NCBI RefSeq assembly: GCF_003312875.1
Contig: NZ_CP015163.1
Location: 2,790,001 to 2,854,000, forward strand
Direction of reading: 5' to 3'
DNA length: 64,000 nucleotides
From: Amycolatopsis albispora
Lineage (GTDB): Bacteria > Actinomycetota > Actinomycetes > Mycobacteriales > Pseudonocardiaceae
This document shows positions 26,681-35,317 of this stretch, piece by piece. The notes beneath the pieces are model-generated. The model searched no databases. It had not been told where the DNA came from and saw nothing but the letters and a program-made list of their open reading frames with translations. Both the position numbers and the translations under genes were made by a program. Positions within the stretch are counted from its first letter, which is position 1. Each line of letters begins with the position of its first letter.

Positions 26681-27658
26681 ATGCCGGACTCCGGGCGCTC
26701 CGCCCTGCTCGGCCTGCTGCGGATCAGGGAACTGAGCATCCTCCTGGTCACCGTCGCCGCCGCGGGTTACTTCACCGCCACCAGCGACGCGTTCAACTCC
26801 GCGGAGAACTACCAGACGATCGCGCAGTACGTGGCGCCGTGGGCGATCATCGCCACCGGCCAGGTGATGCTGCTGATCTGCGGCGAAATCGACCTGTCCG
26901 CGGGGTTCGTGTTCACGCTCGCGCCGTTCACGCTGATGCTGTTCTCGGTCAACGGCGCGCCGCTGTGGCTGGCTTTGGTCGGCGCGGTGCTGGTGAGCAC
27001 GCTGATCGGCGTGGTCAACGGGCTGATCCGGACCGTGCTCGGCATTCCGTCGTTCATCACCACGCTGGGCATGGCCTTCCTGCTCCAGGGCCTGGTGCTG
27101 ATCATCTCCGACGCCCGCCCGGTCGGCGCGCCGTCGGAGGGCTGGCTGGTCGGGGTGTTCGGCGGGGCGCGCTGGTCGGAGTTCGCCTGGGCGGTGGTGA
27201 TCGTGGCGCTCGGGCAGCTGCTGCTGTCGGCGACCCGGTTCGGCATCCACACCAGGGCCACCGGCGGGAACCCGGTCGGGGCGGCGGAGTCCGGGATACC
27301 GGTCAACCGCGTGAAGATCGTCAACTTCGCGCTCACCAGCACGCTGGCCGGGCTGGCCGGCATCCTGCAGGGCACCAGGGTCGGTTCCTACGACCCGACG
27401 AACGGCGGCTTCACCATGATGTTCTTCGCGGTCGCGTCGGCGGTCATCGGCGGCACCGCGCTGCTCGGCGGGTCGGGCACGGTGGTCGGCGCGTTCCTCG
27501 GGGCGCTGCTGCTGGGCATCGTGTTCGACGGGTTCAACCTCACCGGGGTCAGCGCGAACGCGTTCAACGTGGTGCTGGGCGCGGCGATCCTGCTCGCCAT
27601 GGTGCTCAACGTTTCGCTGTCGCTGCTGCGCAAACGCCTCGCCGCGAGGGAGTTGTGA
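26681..27658 (+). CDS. sugar ABC transporter permease (CUT2/RbsC-like)
   Basis: A 325-residue polytopic protein with about eight to ten transmembrane helices. CUT2 permease hallmarks are GQVMLLICGEIDLSAGFVFTLAPF, NGLIRTVLGIPSFITTLGMAFLLQG, and the TRFGIHTRATGGNPVGAAESGIPVNRVKI coupling region. GAGGAAGG precedes the ATG at 26681. Its TGA overlaps the ATPase ATG (TGATG), so the two are coupled. It forms the channel for the binding protein at 25559. Confidence 0.95.
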   Translation: MPDSGRSALLGLLRIRELSILLVTVAAAGYFTATSDAFNSAENYQTIAQYVAPWAIIATGQVMLLICGEIDLSAGFVFTLAPFTLMLFSVNGAPLWLALVGAVLVSTLIGVVNGLIRTVLGIPSFITTLGMAFLLQGLVLIISDARPVGAPSEGWLVGVFGGARWSEFAWAVVIVALGQLLLSATRFGIHTRATGGNPVGAAESGIPVNRVKIVNFALTSTLAGLAGILQGTRVGSYDPTNGGFTMMFFAVASAVIGGTALLGGSGTVVGAFLGALLLGIVFDGFNLTGVSANAFNVVLGAAILLAMVLNVSLSLLRKRLAAREL

Positions 27659-28422
27659 TGGACGGTGTGATGGATGATGCCCTGCTCCGGGCCGAGCACG
27701 TGAGCAAGCGGTTCGGCCCGGTCAGCGCGCTCACCGACGTCAACCTGCACGTGCGCCGGGGCGAGATCCTCGGGCTGATCGGGGACAACGGGGCGGGCAA
27801 GTCCACCCTGATCAAGATCCTCACCGGCTACCACCAGCCCGACGGCGGGCGCCTGCTCGTCGACGGCGAGCCGGTCACGCTGAAGTCGGTGGTGCACGCG
27901 CGTTCGCTCGGCATCGAAACGGTGTTCCAGGACCTCGCCATGGTCAACGACCTGCCGGTGTACCTGAACCTGCACCTGAACAAGGAGCTGGTGCACCGGC
28001 CGCTGCCGTTCCTGCGGCGCCGGGAGATGCGGCGGCGTGCCAGGGAGGCGCTCGACTCGATCGGCATCGACATCCCGTCGGTGACCGCCGAGGTCGGCCT
28101 GCTCTCCGGCGGCCAGCGGCAGGCGATCGCGGTGGCGCGGTCGGTGTACTCCAACGCGAAACTGCTGCTGCTCGACGAACCGCTGGCCGCGATGGGCGCC
28201 AAGGAAAGCGGGCTGATCCTGCGGTTGCTGGCGGAACTGAAGCAACGCGGGGACCTCGCGATCATTCTCATCGCGCACAACTACGCGCAGGTCGTCGACG
28301 TGTGCGACCGGGTGAACCTGCTGCAGCACGGGAAAATCACCTTCGACCGGGCCGCCGCGGACACCTCGGTGGCGGAACTGCTGGAACTCGTGCACGCCGA
28401 ATACCGCCTGCCGCCGAACTAG
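27658..28422 (+). CDS. sugar ABC transporter ATP-binding protein (single-NBD CUT2 type)
   Basis: A 254-residue ATPase: Walker A GDNGAGKS (42-49), signature LLSGGQRQAIAVARSVY, Walker B LLLLDEPLAAMG, and His in LIAHNY. Classical RbsA proteins carry two NBDs in about 500 residues; this one has a single NBD, as in FrcA-type importers, so it must work as a homodimer. The DEPLAAMGAKESG segment replaces the usual DEPTAALG. It is the third and last gene of the importer operon; a GTG/ATG choice near 27658-27670 remains open. Confidence 0.93.
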   Translation: MDGVMDDALLRAEHVSKRFGPVSALTDVNLHVRRGEILGLIGDNGAGKSTLIKILTGYHQPDGGRLLVDGEPVTLKSVVHARSLGIETVFQDLAMVNDLPVYLNLHLNKELVHRPLPFLRRREMRRRAREALDSIGIDIPSVTAEVGLLSGGQRQAIAVARSVYSNAKLLLLDEPLAAMGAKESGLILRLLAELKQRGDLAIILIAHNYAQVVDVCDRVNLLQHGKITFDRAAADTSVAELLELVHAEYRLPPN

Positions 28423-28429
28423 GCCGGAC

Positions 28430-28435
28430 TAGACT
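28430..28435 (+). promoter_or_regulatory. -10 box of the Trypco1 gene
   Basis: TAGACT lies right after the importer stop and 36 bases before the GTG of the Trypco1 gene, which has GGGGGA about seven bases upstream. This suggests the small gene has its own promoter and leader. Confidence 0.4.
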
Positions 28436-28471
28436 GCCGTGGACCAAGCGCGACGAGATGGGGGACCACGG

Positions 28472-28810
28472 GTGGAGCACGAGAACGAGCACGAACGTTC
28501 GGCGTACCTGCCGGTCGAGATGGCCGGTCAGCAGATTTTCCTCGAAGCGCGCCAGGTCGGCGACAACGAAGAGGAGGAAGTCGCCTCCCGGGCCTTCGCG
28601 TTCCCCGAATTCACCGCGTCGCTGACCGCCGTGACGCAGTCGGTCACCGATGCCGTGCTCAACGGCTTCGAGAAGGCCAAGCCCGGCAAGGTCACCGTGG
28701 AGTTCGGCTGTGAGGTCGGCGTGGAGAGCGGGAAACTGACCGCGATCCTGGTCAAGGGCACCGGAAAGGCGAACATCAAGGTCACCATGGAGTGGAGCCC
28801 GCCGAGCTAG
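28472..28810 (+). CDS. Trypco1 (trypsin-co-occurring) domain protein
   Basis: A 112-residue protein of the CU044_2847/Trypco1 type. A short N-terminus is followed by the beta-rich YLPVEMAGQQIFLEARQ and the diagnostic segment KPGKVTVEFGCEVGVESGKLTAILVKGTGKANIKVTMEW, with the helical FPEFTASLTAVTQSVTDAVLNGFEKA between. These domains are named for sitting beside or being fused to trypsin-like/NTPase proteins in prokaryotic conflict systems. They are thought to be accessory, probably peptide- or effector-linked, components. Here it converges on a trypsin-NACHT gene; the two stop codons share the palindrome CTAG at 28807-28810. Confidence 0.88.
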   Translation: MEHENEHERSAYLPVEMAGQQIFLEARQVGDNEEEEVASRAFAFPEFTASLTAVTQSVTDAVLNGFEKAKPGKVTVEFGCEVGVESGKLTAILVKGTGKANIKVTMEWSPPS

Positions 28811-31800
28811 CGCACGCGCCGCAGCGACTTCTCCGCCCGGCGCCGGACCGGCTTCGGCACGCGCGTGTCCTCGGCGAGCGCTTCCAGCGCGGCCCCGCCC
28901 TTCGCCGAATCCAGCCGTGCCAGCGATTCCGCGGCCGCCACCCGGTCCTCCGGCGCCAGCTCGCGGTCCTCCGCCCGCGACTGGTACTGCTTCAGCTGCT
29001 GGCGGCGGCTGAGTCTCGGCTCCTGGCCGGCCTTTTCGAGTTCGGCGCGCTCAGACGGAGTCAGTTGCGCCAAGGCTCGGTCACGCAGGTCCGCCGGGAC
29101 GGACCGGTCCGCGACGAAGCGCTTGTACAGCCGCCGCGCCTCGGCGGGTTCCACCGAACGCAACGCGGCCAGCGCGTCGAGCTTGGGCCCGCCCGTGTAG
29201 TGCTCGGCCGCCGAGCGGATCAGGCCCGTGCCCAGCGCCCGGTCGAACGGCAGCACCTCCTTCCCCAACCGCAACCGATCGGCCACCGGCACCAGCGTGC
29301 CCCTGGCGAGTTCGACCAGTGCGGCGCCGCCCAGTTCACGGTCGTGGCCGTGGAGCTGCCTGGCCGCGGTGAACCTGGTGGCAAAGTCGAGCAGCGGGTC
29401 CGCGACCAGGTCCCACAGCAGCGGGGTGCCGCGATCGAAGTCCTCGTCCGCGACCATGCCCGCCGCCTCCAGCCGCACCGGGGTCGCCACGCTCGCCCGC
29501 GCCAGCCGCTCCAACGCCGCGATGCCTTCGGCCGGCGCGAACTCCAGCACGGTCTGCGCGGCCTGCAGGCGTACGACGGCGTTTGACTGCTCGTCCTCGG
29601 AGAGCCGGACCAGGACACGCGCCGTACCAGCCGGATCGATCGGACCGGTGATCAGGGCCAGGTCCAGGCGTTCGTCCCCGACCGTCGGATCGGCGACCAG
29701 CCGCATCCGCAGTTCGTGGCCTTCGGCCGGGCTCACTTCGGCCAGCTTCGCCGCGGCCTCCAGTCGTTTCCGCACGCTCATCGCCGGATCGAGCGCGAGC
29801 TTCACCAGGAGTTCGCCGCCGCCAGCCTGTCCCCAGGCCGCCAGCTTCCCGGCCGCCTCGATCCGGATGCGCTCGTCGATGGCCGGGTCCACCGCCAGCC
29901 CGGACAGGACCGGGAAACTGGCCCCGGCACCGCAGTCCTCCATGGCCACCGCCGCAGCCAGGCGTTCGGCGGCGGCCACTCGATGGTCGCGCGCCAGTCC
30001 GGTCAGTGCGGTCAGCCCGCGCGCCGCGTCGAGCGCGCTGATCATGCGCGCGGCCTTCAACCGCATCCTGGCGTCACGCCAGCCGGCCACGGCCCCGCTC
30101 AGGAGGTCCAGTCCCGTCGCCCAGTCCAGCCCCACGACCGCGTGCGCCGCTTCCAGTCCCAGATCGGTGTCCGGCAGGTCTTCGGCGAGATCGGCCAGCG
30201 CCCGCACGCCGTGTGCGGCGTCCGCCTCGACCAGTGCGCGGGAGGCCAGCAGGCGGTCGGCACCGGTCAGCCGCCGATCATCGCTGAGCCCCGCCAGCAC
30301 TGACAATCCGGTCTCCCGGCGCAGGCCGAGGAGGAGAAGGCCGGCTTTCAGCCGGCGCTGGAAGGTGGCCCGCGACTGGCTCAGCGTCCGGAAGACCTCG
30401 GCCGCGTGAGCTTCGTCGAGACAACGCAGCGCCTCGGCCGCGGCCAGCCATTCGGCGTGCGTGATGCTCTCGTCGCCGACCTGCGCCACCAGCACCTGCC
30501 GCAGTTGCCGCTCCACCCTGTCCGGCAGCCGCACACCCTGGCGTTCCAGTTCCAGCACAAAACCGAGGTTCGTGCGGCGGTGACGGCGCTTGAGCAGCCG
30601 AAGCAGCGCCCGGCTCACCTCCACCTCTTCTTGGATGAGCCGGGCCACCAGGAACAGGCGGACTTCCAGGTCCGGTGACCGCCACGCATCCCGCGGCGCC
30701 AGTTCTTTCAGTGCCGCGGCGCCGTATTCGGCGAGGTGGCAGGCAGCCAGGTACTCCTCCATGGTCTGGTGCAGGAACGTGAACCCCGCCGGTTTCTCCA
30801 CCACCAGGCCACAACTGCGCAGGACCTCGCGGAGCACGTTGATCCACTCGCCGGCGGGCACGCTCTCCGGCCGGCGCACTCCCCGGTCCGCGAACACCAC
30901 GGCGGCCCGTTCCGGCAGCGGACCGGTCACACCATCGAGGTTTTCGTGCGCGAGCTGCGACAGCACGGCGTGCAACTGCGCCAGCAGGTCTTCGGCGGTC
31001 TGCTCGGCCCGGCGCGTACCACGGCCGATCCAGTGGCTCACCATTTCGTAGACCCCGGCGACCCCGCGACGGCGGGCCAGCAACGCGACGAACCGGTCGT
31101 ACAACTCCGCCCTGCTGACCGGGATGTCCTGGTCCGGGTCCTGCGCGTGCAGTACGCACATCATCGTCGCGGTCAGCGGAACGGCGGCCAGTTCGGCGAG
31201 TTTCGACCGGTGGATGCGGTCGACGAACCGCGCCGCCGCGGGTTCCGGATCATCGACGCCGAGTTCGGCGAACCAGGTCCTGGCGAACTCGCGGAACTGC
31301 GGCTCGTCGAACGGGCTGATCGAGAAGTACGGGTACTTCCCGTTGCTCGAGCCCCGCTGCAGATCAGGGGCGGACAACGGCCGCGAGGTCACCAGGAACC
31401 GGTGGCCCCGCGCGCGATACCCGTCGATCCGGGTCAGCGCTATCGACCGCTGCTGCAGGTCCAGCACCTCGTCGACGCCGTCCACCAGCAGCAGCCACGG
31501 CACGCCGGGCAACGGCGGTTCGCTGAACAACTTCGCCAGCGTCGCCCGGTCGAGATCGACGTCGAGCATGCTCGTGACGCCCTCGGCCAGTTGGTCCGGC
31601 AGCCCGCCCGGCGCCAGCAAAGCCGCCGCGGGCAGCGGAACCGGGACGAACGCGCCGGACGACCCGGCCAGCCAGCGGTTCGCCTCGGCCGCGGTCAGGT
31701 GACGAACGAGGCTGGACTTCCCCGCGCCGGGACCACCGAGGACCTGCACGTCGAGCCGTTCACGCACCAGGTCGTCGGCGAAGGCGCGCTGGTCTGTGCC

Positions 31801-32550
31801 GTCGCTCGCGTGCTGGCGGAGATAGACCCTCGACAGTGGCGGGGTCGCGTCGAGCACGGCGGCGTACGGGTGCTCGTCACCGGCAGCGGCCGCCGCCCGC
31901 AGGTAGCGGCGCATCAGCGGCCCCGGATAGGCCACGCCGAGCGCGGTGAGCTGGTCGTCGTCCAGAAGCTCCAGCCAGCGCACGGAAAGCCCGCGCAGGA
32001 ACGGGTAGCATTCGAAGACGGTGCGCGCCGGCACCAGGCGCGCGGTGTCGCCGTGCCTGGTGTCGCGCAGGCGCACCACCCCGCACACCGCGCCGGTCCG
32101 CCAGTTGAGCACCGGCCCGCCACTGTTGCCCGGCCGCACCCGGCCCCGCGCGGTTTTCAGCAGGATCGTGCCGTCGTCACGTTCGGAAAAGCCTTCCAGC
32201 TCCAGCAACGCCGAATCCCCGGCACGGTAGCTGTCGTCCGGATAGCCGTAGGTCCAGAGCTGGTCACCGGCTTCGGCGGGCTCGCCCAGTTGCACCGGCA
32301 CCGGCTGGTGCGTGTCCAGTGCTCGCAGCAGCACCAGATCCACCGTGCCGGGCAGGTAGGTACCGGGCAGCACCTCGAACCGCTGCCCGGCCGCCGCGGT
32401 CACCGGGGACTCCGGAGCATCCAGCACATGGGCGCTGGTGAGCACCAGGTCGGGTGCGACGAAGAACCCGGTGCCCACCTTCTTCCCGGACACCAGCGGA
32501 ACCGTGGCGGCACGCAGCGCTTCTTCCAGCGGGGCGCGACTGCCGTGCAT
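28807..32550 (-). CDS. trypsin-like protease-NACHT-HEAT repeat protein (STAND conflict protein)
   Basis: A 1247-residue cytoplasmic-looking protein without signal peptide. Residues 1-190 are a trypsin/HtrA-like protease with a complete triad: His41 (VLTSAHVLD), Asp71 (TVDLVLLRALD) and Ser143 (RPGNSGGPV). Residues 255-600 are a NACHT NTPase with Walker A GGPGAGKS (272-279), Walker B WLLLVDGVDEV (352-362), then FLVTSRPLS and a winged-helix region. From about 690 to the end are HEAT-like repeats rich in RLEAA and RMRLKAA units, the likely sensor. The architecture matches bacterial NLR-like antiphage proteins in which nucleotide-dependent oligomerisation unleashes the protease. The ATG at 32550 is followed at once by the protease. 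It ends stop-to-stop with its Trypco1 partner. Confidence 0.93.
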   Translation of the reverse strand: MHGSRAPLEEALRAATVPLVSGKKVGTGFFVAPDLVLTSAHVLDAPESPVTAAAGQRFEVLPGTYLPGTVDLVLLRALDTHQPVPVQLGEPAEAGDQLWTYGYPDDSYRAGDSALLELEGFSERDDGTILLKTARGRVRPGNSGGPVLNWRTGAVCGVVRLRDTRHGDTARLVPARTVFECYPFLRGLSVRWLELLDDDQLTALGVAYPGPLMRRYLRAAAAAGDEHPYAAVLDATPPLSRVYLRQHASDGTDQRAFADDLVRERLDVQVLGGPGAGKSSLVRHLTAAEANRWLAGSSGAFVPVPLPAAALLAPGGLPDQLAEGVTSMLDVDLDRATLAKLFSEPPLPGVPWLLLVDGVDEVLDLQQRSIALTRIDGYRARGHRFLVTSRPLSAPDLQRGSSNGKYPYFSISPFDEPQFREFARTWFAELGVDDPEPAAARFVDRIHRSKLAELAAVPLTATMMCVLHAQDPDQDIPVSRAELYDRFVALLARRRGVAGVYEMVSHWIGRGTRRAEQTAEDLLAQLHAVLSQLAHENLDGVTGPLPERAAVVFADRGVRRPESVPAGEWINVLREVLRSCGLVVEKPAGFTFLHQTMEEYLAACHLAEYGAAALKELAPRDAWRSPDLEVRLFLVARLIQEEVEVSRALLRLLKRRHRRTNLGFVLELERQGVRLPDRVERQLRQVLVAQVGDESITHAEWLAAAEALRCLDEAHAAEVFRTLSQSRATFQRRLKAGLLLLGLRRETGLSVLAGLSDDRRLTGADRLLASRALVEADAAHGVRALADLAEDLPDTDLGLEAAHAVVGLDWATGLDLLSGAVAGWRDARMRLKAARMISALDAARGLTALTGLARDHRVAAAERLAAAVAMEDCGAGASFPVLSGLAVDPAIDERIRIEAAGKLAAWGQAGGGELLVKLALDPAMSVRKRLEAAAKLAEVSPAEGHELRMRLVADPTVGDERLDLALITGPIDPAGTARVLVRLSEDEQSNAVVRLQAAQTVLEFAPAEGIAALERLARASVATPVRLEAAGMVADEDFDRGTPLLWDLVADPLLDFATRFTAARQLHGHDRELGGAALVELARGTLVPVADRLRLGKEVLPFDRALGTGLIRSAAEHYTGGPKLDALAALRSVEPAEARRLYKRFVADRSVPADLRDRALAQLTPSERAELEKAGQEPRLSRRQQLKQYQSRAEDRELAPEDRVAAAESLARLDSAKGGAALEALAEDTRVPKPVRRRAEKSLRRVR

Positions 32551-32582
32551 GCCGGTTCATGCTAGTGCAGCCGCTCCCGCCC

Positions 32583-34766
32583 TCAGGTCGTAATGCAGAT
32601 AGTCCTTTCCTCGAGACCGGACAGCGCCGTGGGCAGCGGTCCCCGGTGCAGCACGCCCAGCCGCTGCGTCGCGCGGGTCAGGGCGACGTAGAGTTCCGCC
32701 GCACCCCGCGGGCCGCTGGCGAGGATCCGTTCCGGCTCCACCACCAGCACCGCGTCGAACTCCAGGCCCTTCGTCTCCGACGGCGGCACCGCGCCCGGCA
32801 CACCCGGCGGCCCGATCACCACGCTGGTGCCTTCACGACCGGCCTCCTCGCGGACGAACTCCTCGATGGCGGCGGGCAGTTCGTCCTCGGTGACCTGCCG
32901 CGACCACGGCGCCACCCCGCAGGCGCGCACCGACTCCGGCGGCTTCGTGCCCGGCGCGAACTCGGCGAGCACCGAACCCGCGACCGCCATGATCTCCGCC
33001 GGGGTGCGGTAGTTCACCGACAGCGGCCGGTAGACCCAGCGGCCGGGCACGTACCGGTCCAGCATCGAGCCCCACGACCGCGCCCCGGCCGCCGACCGGC
33101 GCTGCGCCAGGTCCCCGACCACGGTGAACGACCGGTTGGGGCAGCGGCGCATCAGCACGCGCCAGTCCATTTCGGACAGTTCCTGCGCCTCGTCGACCAC
33201 CACGTGCCGGTAGGTCCAGTCCCGGTCCGCGGCGGCGCGCTCGACCAGGTCGCGGGTGTCGTGCTCGACGAAGCGGTCGGCCAGGTCTTCGGCGTAGATC
33301 AGGTCCTCCGGCGAGAGCATGACGTCCTCGTCCATCTCATCCCGGTCCAGCTTCATCACCTGCATCACGCCGGCCGCGTACTCGGCCTCGGCCTGCCGTT
33401 CCAGGTCAACGCTCCGGTCGGCGGGCTGGTGGGGCCCCAGCAGGTCGACCAGTTCGTCGAGCAGCGGCGTGTCCGACGTCGTCCACGCTTCGCCGTCCTC
33501 ACGCCACAGCACCTCGTCCGCGCCCGCCGCCCGCAGCCGTTCGCGTGACGAAAGCAGCGGCCCCAGCAGGCTTTTCGGGGTCAGCACCGGCCAGAGCTGG
33601 TCGAGCGCGGCGGTGAACTGCTCGCTCGCCGCGAGTTCTTTCAGCAGATCGGACCGCAGATCCTCCCAGGCGGCGCGGTCGTCCCGGGTCAGCCACCCCT
33701 TCCCGATTCGGCCGATCGCCCGCTCGGTGAGCACGTAGGTGACGATCTCGGTGAACACCGCACGCGCTTCGTTGTGCGGCTTGCCGCTCGCGCGGGCTTC
33801 CTCCCTCGCCCATTCGGCGGTCGCGGCGTCGATCCGCACGGTGACGTCGGCCAGTTCGATCGGCAGCGGTTCCTCCGGCAGCCGCTGCCGGTCGGCGATC
33901 GCCGCCGCGAGCACGTCCAGTATCTTCAGCGAGCCCTTGCTCCTGGCGGCCTCGGGCGTGTCCTCGGCGGTGACGTGCAGGCCGGGCACCAGGTCGCCGG
34001 GGGTCACGAAGACCACATCGGACTCCCCCAGCGATGGCAGCACGCGGCTGATGTGGTTCAGGAAAGCCGGATTGGGGCCGACGACCAGCACGCCGTGGCG
34101 TTCCATCCGCTCCCGCTGCGTGTAGAGCAGGTAGGCGACGCGGTGCAGCGCGACCACGGTCTTGCCGGTGCCGGGGCCGCCCTCGATCACCAGCACGCCG
34201 GGGTGGTCGAGCCGGATGATCTCGTCCTGCTCGGCCTGGATGGTCGCCACGATGTCGCCCATGCCGTCCCCGCGTGGCGCGTTGACCGCGGCGAGCAGGG
34301 CCGCGTCGCCGCGTTCGTCCCCGCCGGGACGGCCGAACACCTCGTCGGTGAAATCGAGCACGCGGCGGCCGCGGGTGTGGAACTGCCTTCGCCGCCGCAT
34401 GTTCTCCGGCTCGACCGCGGTGGCCACGTAGAACGGGCGCGACGCCGGCGCCCGCCAGTCGAGCAGCACCGGTTCGTACCCGTTCTCCTCGTCGAAAAGA
34501 CCGATGCGGCCGATGTAGGAATGTTCGCCGGAAACGCTGTCCAACCGGCCGAAGCACAGCCCGTTGTCCACCACGTCCAGCCGTTTCCTCTCGCGGGCCA
34601 GTGCGCGCACCTCGACGTCGCGTTCCATCGCGCCCACGCCGTTCGCCCCCAGTGACGCCTGGTACTCGCGCTTCACCCGCGCGCGCTCGGCGTCGAGCCG
34701 CGCGTACAGCCCGGCGATGTACTCGCGCTCGGACCGCAATTCGTCTTCGTACCCCTGATTTGACAC
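32583..34766 (-). CDS. helR: HelD/HelR-type UvrD-like helicase (RNA polymerase recycling, rifamycin tolerance)
   Basis: A 727-residue SF1 motor protein of the HelD group. An N-terminal coiled-coil arm (about 1-65: YEDELRSEREYIAGLYARLDAERARVKREYQ) is followed by the HelD-specific PVLLDWRAPASRPFYVATAVEPENM. Walker A GGPGTGKT is at 196-203; the large insertion follows, then VVVDEAQELSEMDWRVLMRR (Walker B/motif II), FTVVGDLAQRR (motif III), SVNYRTPAEI (motif IV) and ETKGLEFDAVLVVEP plus YVALTRATQRL (motifs V-VI). HelD proteins pull stalled RNA polymerase from DNA; the HelR subgroup displaces rifamycins and carries a RAE upstream. The GTG at 34766 is preceded by GTGAGGGAAT. A RAE sits 150 bases upstream, supporting the HelR assignment. 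Confidence 0.88.
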   Translation of the reverse strand: MSNQGYEDELRSEREYIAGLYARLDAERARVKREYQASLGANGVGAMERDVEVRALARERKRLDVVDNGLCFGRLDSVSGEHSYIGRIGLFDEENGYEPVLLDWRAPASRPFYVATAVEPENMRRRRQFHTRGRRVLDFTDEVFGRPGGDERGDAALLAAVNAPRGDGMGDIVATIQAEQDEIIRLDHPGVLVIEGGPGTGKTVVALHRVAYLLYTQRERMERHGVLVVGPNPAFLNHISRVLPSLGESDVVFVTPGDLVPGLHVTAEDTPEAARSKGSLKILDVLAAAIADRQRLPEEPLPIELADVTVRIDAATAEWAREEARASGKPHNEARAVFTEIVTYVLTERAIGRIGKGWLTRDDRAAWEDLRSDLLKELAASEQFTAALDQLWPVLTPKSLLGPLLSSRERLRAAGADEVLWREDGEAWTTSDTPLLDELVDLLGPHQPADRSVDLERQAEAEYAAGVMQVMKLDRDEMDEDVMLSPEDLIYAEDLADRFVEHDTRDLVERAAADRDWTYRHVVVDEAQELSEMDWRVLMRRCPNRSFTVVGDLAQRRSAAGARSWGSMLDRYVPGRWVYRPLSVNYRTPAEIMAVAGSVLAEFAPGTKPPESVRACGVAPWSRQVTEDELPAAIEEFVREEAGREGTSVVIGPPGVPGAVPPSETKGLEFDAVLVVEPERILASGPRGAAELYVALTRATQRLGVLHRGPLPTALSGLEERTICITT

Positions 34767-34916
34767 ATTCCCTCACTGCGGTTAAACTGAACGTAGAAGC
34801 GGCGGGTTCTCCGGATGTTTACGGAGGGCACGCCGATTTTTTATTGTCCACCCGTTGTCAAATCCGCGCCCTTCACCGCGAATTCCGCTACGGCGCATGA
34901 TTCTGCGGCACGCCCG

Positions 34917-34935
34917 GGGTCTTGCCGCAAGCCCC
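34917..34935 (-). promoter_or_regulatory. rifamycin-associated element (RAE)
   Basis: The minus strand reads GGGGCTTGCGGCAAGACCC, differing at one of 19 positions from the RAE reported upstream of rifamycin resistance genes (GGGGCTTGCGGCAAGGCCC, from memory). On the helR side CAGAAT (34905-34900) is a possible -10; on the other side TATACG (34945-34950) is a -10 box. The palindrome sits at about the -35 position of both, so one element could serve two divergent promoters. Confidence 0.82.
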
Positions 34936-34984
34936 GGGGTGCGCTATACGTTTAAGAGGGAACAAAAGAGCTGGGGCGTTCCGC

Positions 34985-35317
34985 GTGCTCGATCCACGAT
35001 CCCGTCCGACCCTGAAACCCGCCGCGCTGCTGCGTGCCCTGCACGAGCACGGGATCGACTGGGTGCTCAGCGGTTCCGCTGTTCTCCTGCTGCACGGCGC
35101 CGACCTGCGGCCGAACGACCTCGACGTGGTGCCCTCGCCGGAGCCCGCCAACCTGCGCCGACTGGCCGGGTTGCTGGCCAAGCAGGCGGCGGTGCCCGCG
35201 TACCACCCGTCGTGGTCCTGGTGTGCGCGCCGGAACAGGTACGCGGCGGTCCGGCGAAGGTTGCACCGCGACCGCACGCCACGTGAGGTGGCCTGGTTTT
35301 CGCGCGGTCAGAGGTAA
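34985..35317 (+). CDS. small nucleotidyltransferase-fold protein, RAE-linked
   Basis: A 110-residue protein from the GTG at 34985 (GGGG about nine bases upstream). The core IDWVLSGSAVLLLHGADLRPNDLDVVPSPEPANLRRLAGLLAK has the GS...helix...D-x-D layout of minimal nucleotidyltransferases, close to AbiEii-toxin/DUF6036-like proteins. The C-terminal part is short and basic; homologues of this type that I recall are nearer 200 residues, so it may be truncated or a genuine minimal form. A leader of about 30 bases separates it from TATACG, which adjoins the RAE. Function is unknown: a rifamycin-inducible modifying enzyme and an abortive-infection-type toxin are both conceivable. Confidence 0.68.
   Translation: MLDPRSRPTLKPAALLRALHEHGIDWVLSGSAVLLLHGADLRPNDLDVVPSPEPANLRRLAGLLAKQAAVPAYHPSWSWCARRNRYAAVRRRLHRDRTPREVAWFSRGQR

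Noticed and set aside
34922..34984. Longer N-terminus for the nucleotidyltransferase-fold protein
   Set aside because: The codons lie within the RAE and the -10 box; the GTG at 34985 with GGGG upstream fits better.
28472..35317. A complete mobile defence island with integrase and att sites
   Set aside because: The genes are conflict-like, but I found no integrase, flanking direct repeats, tRNA end or composition break that would mark a mobile unit.
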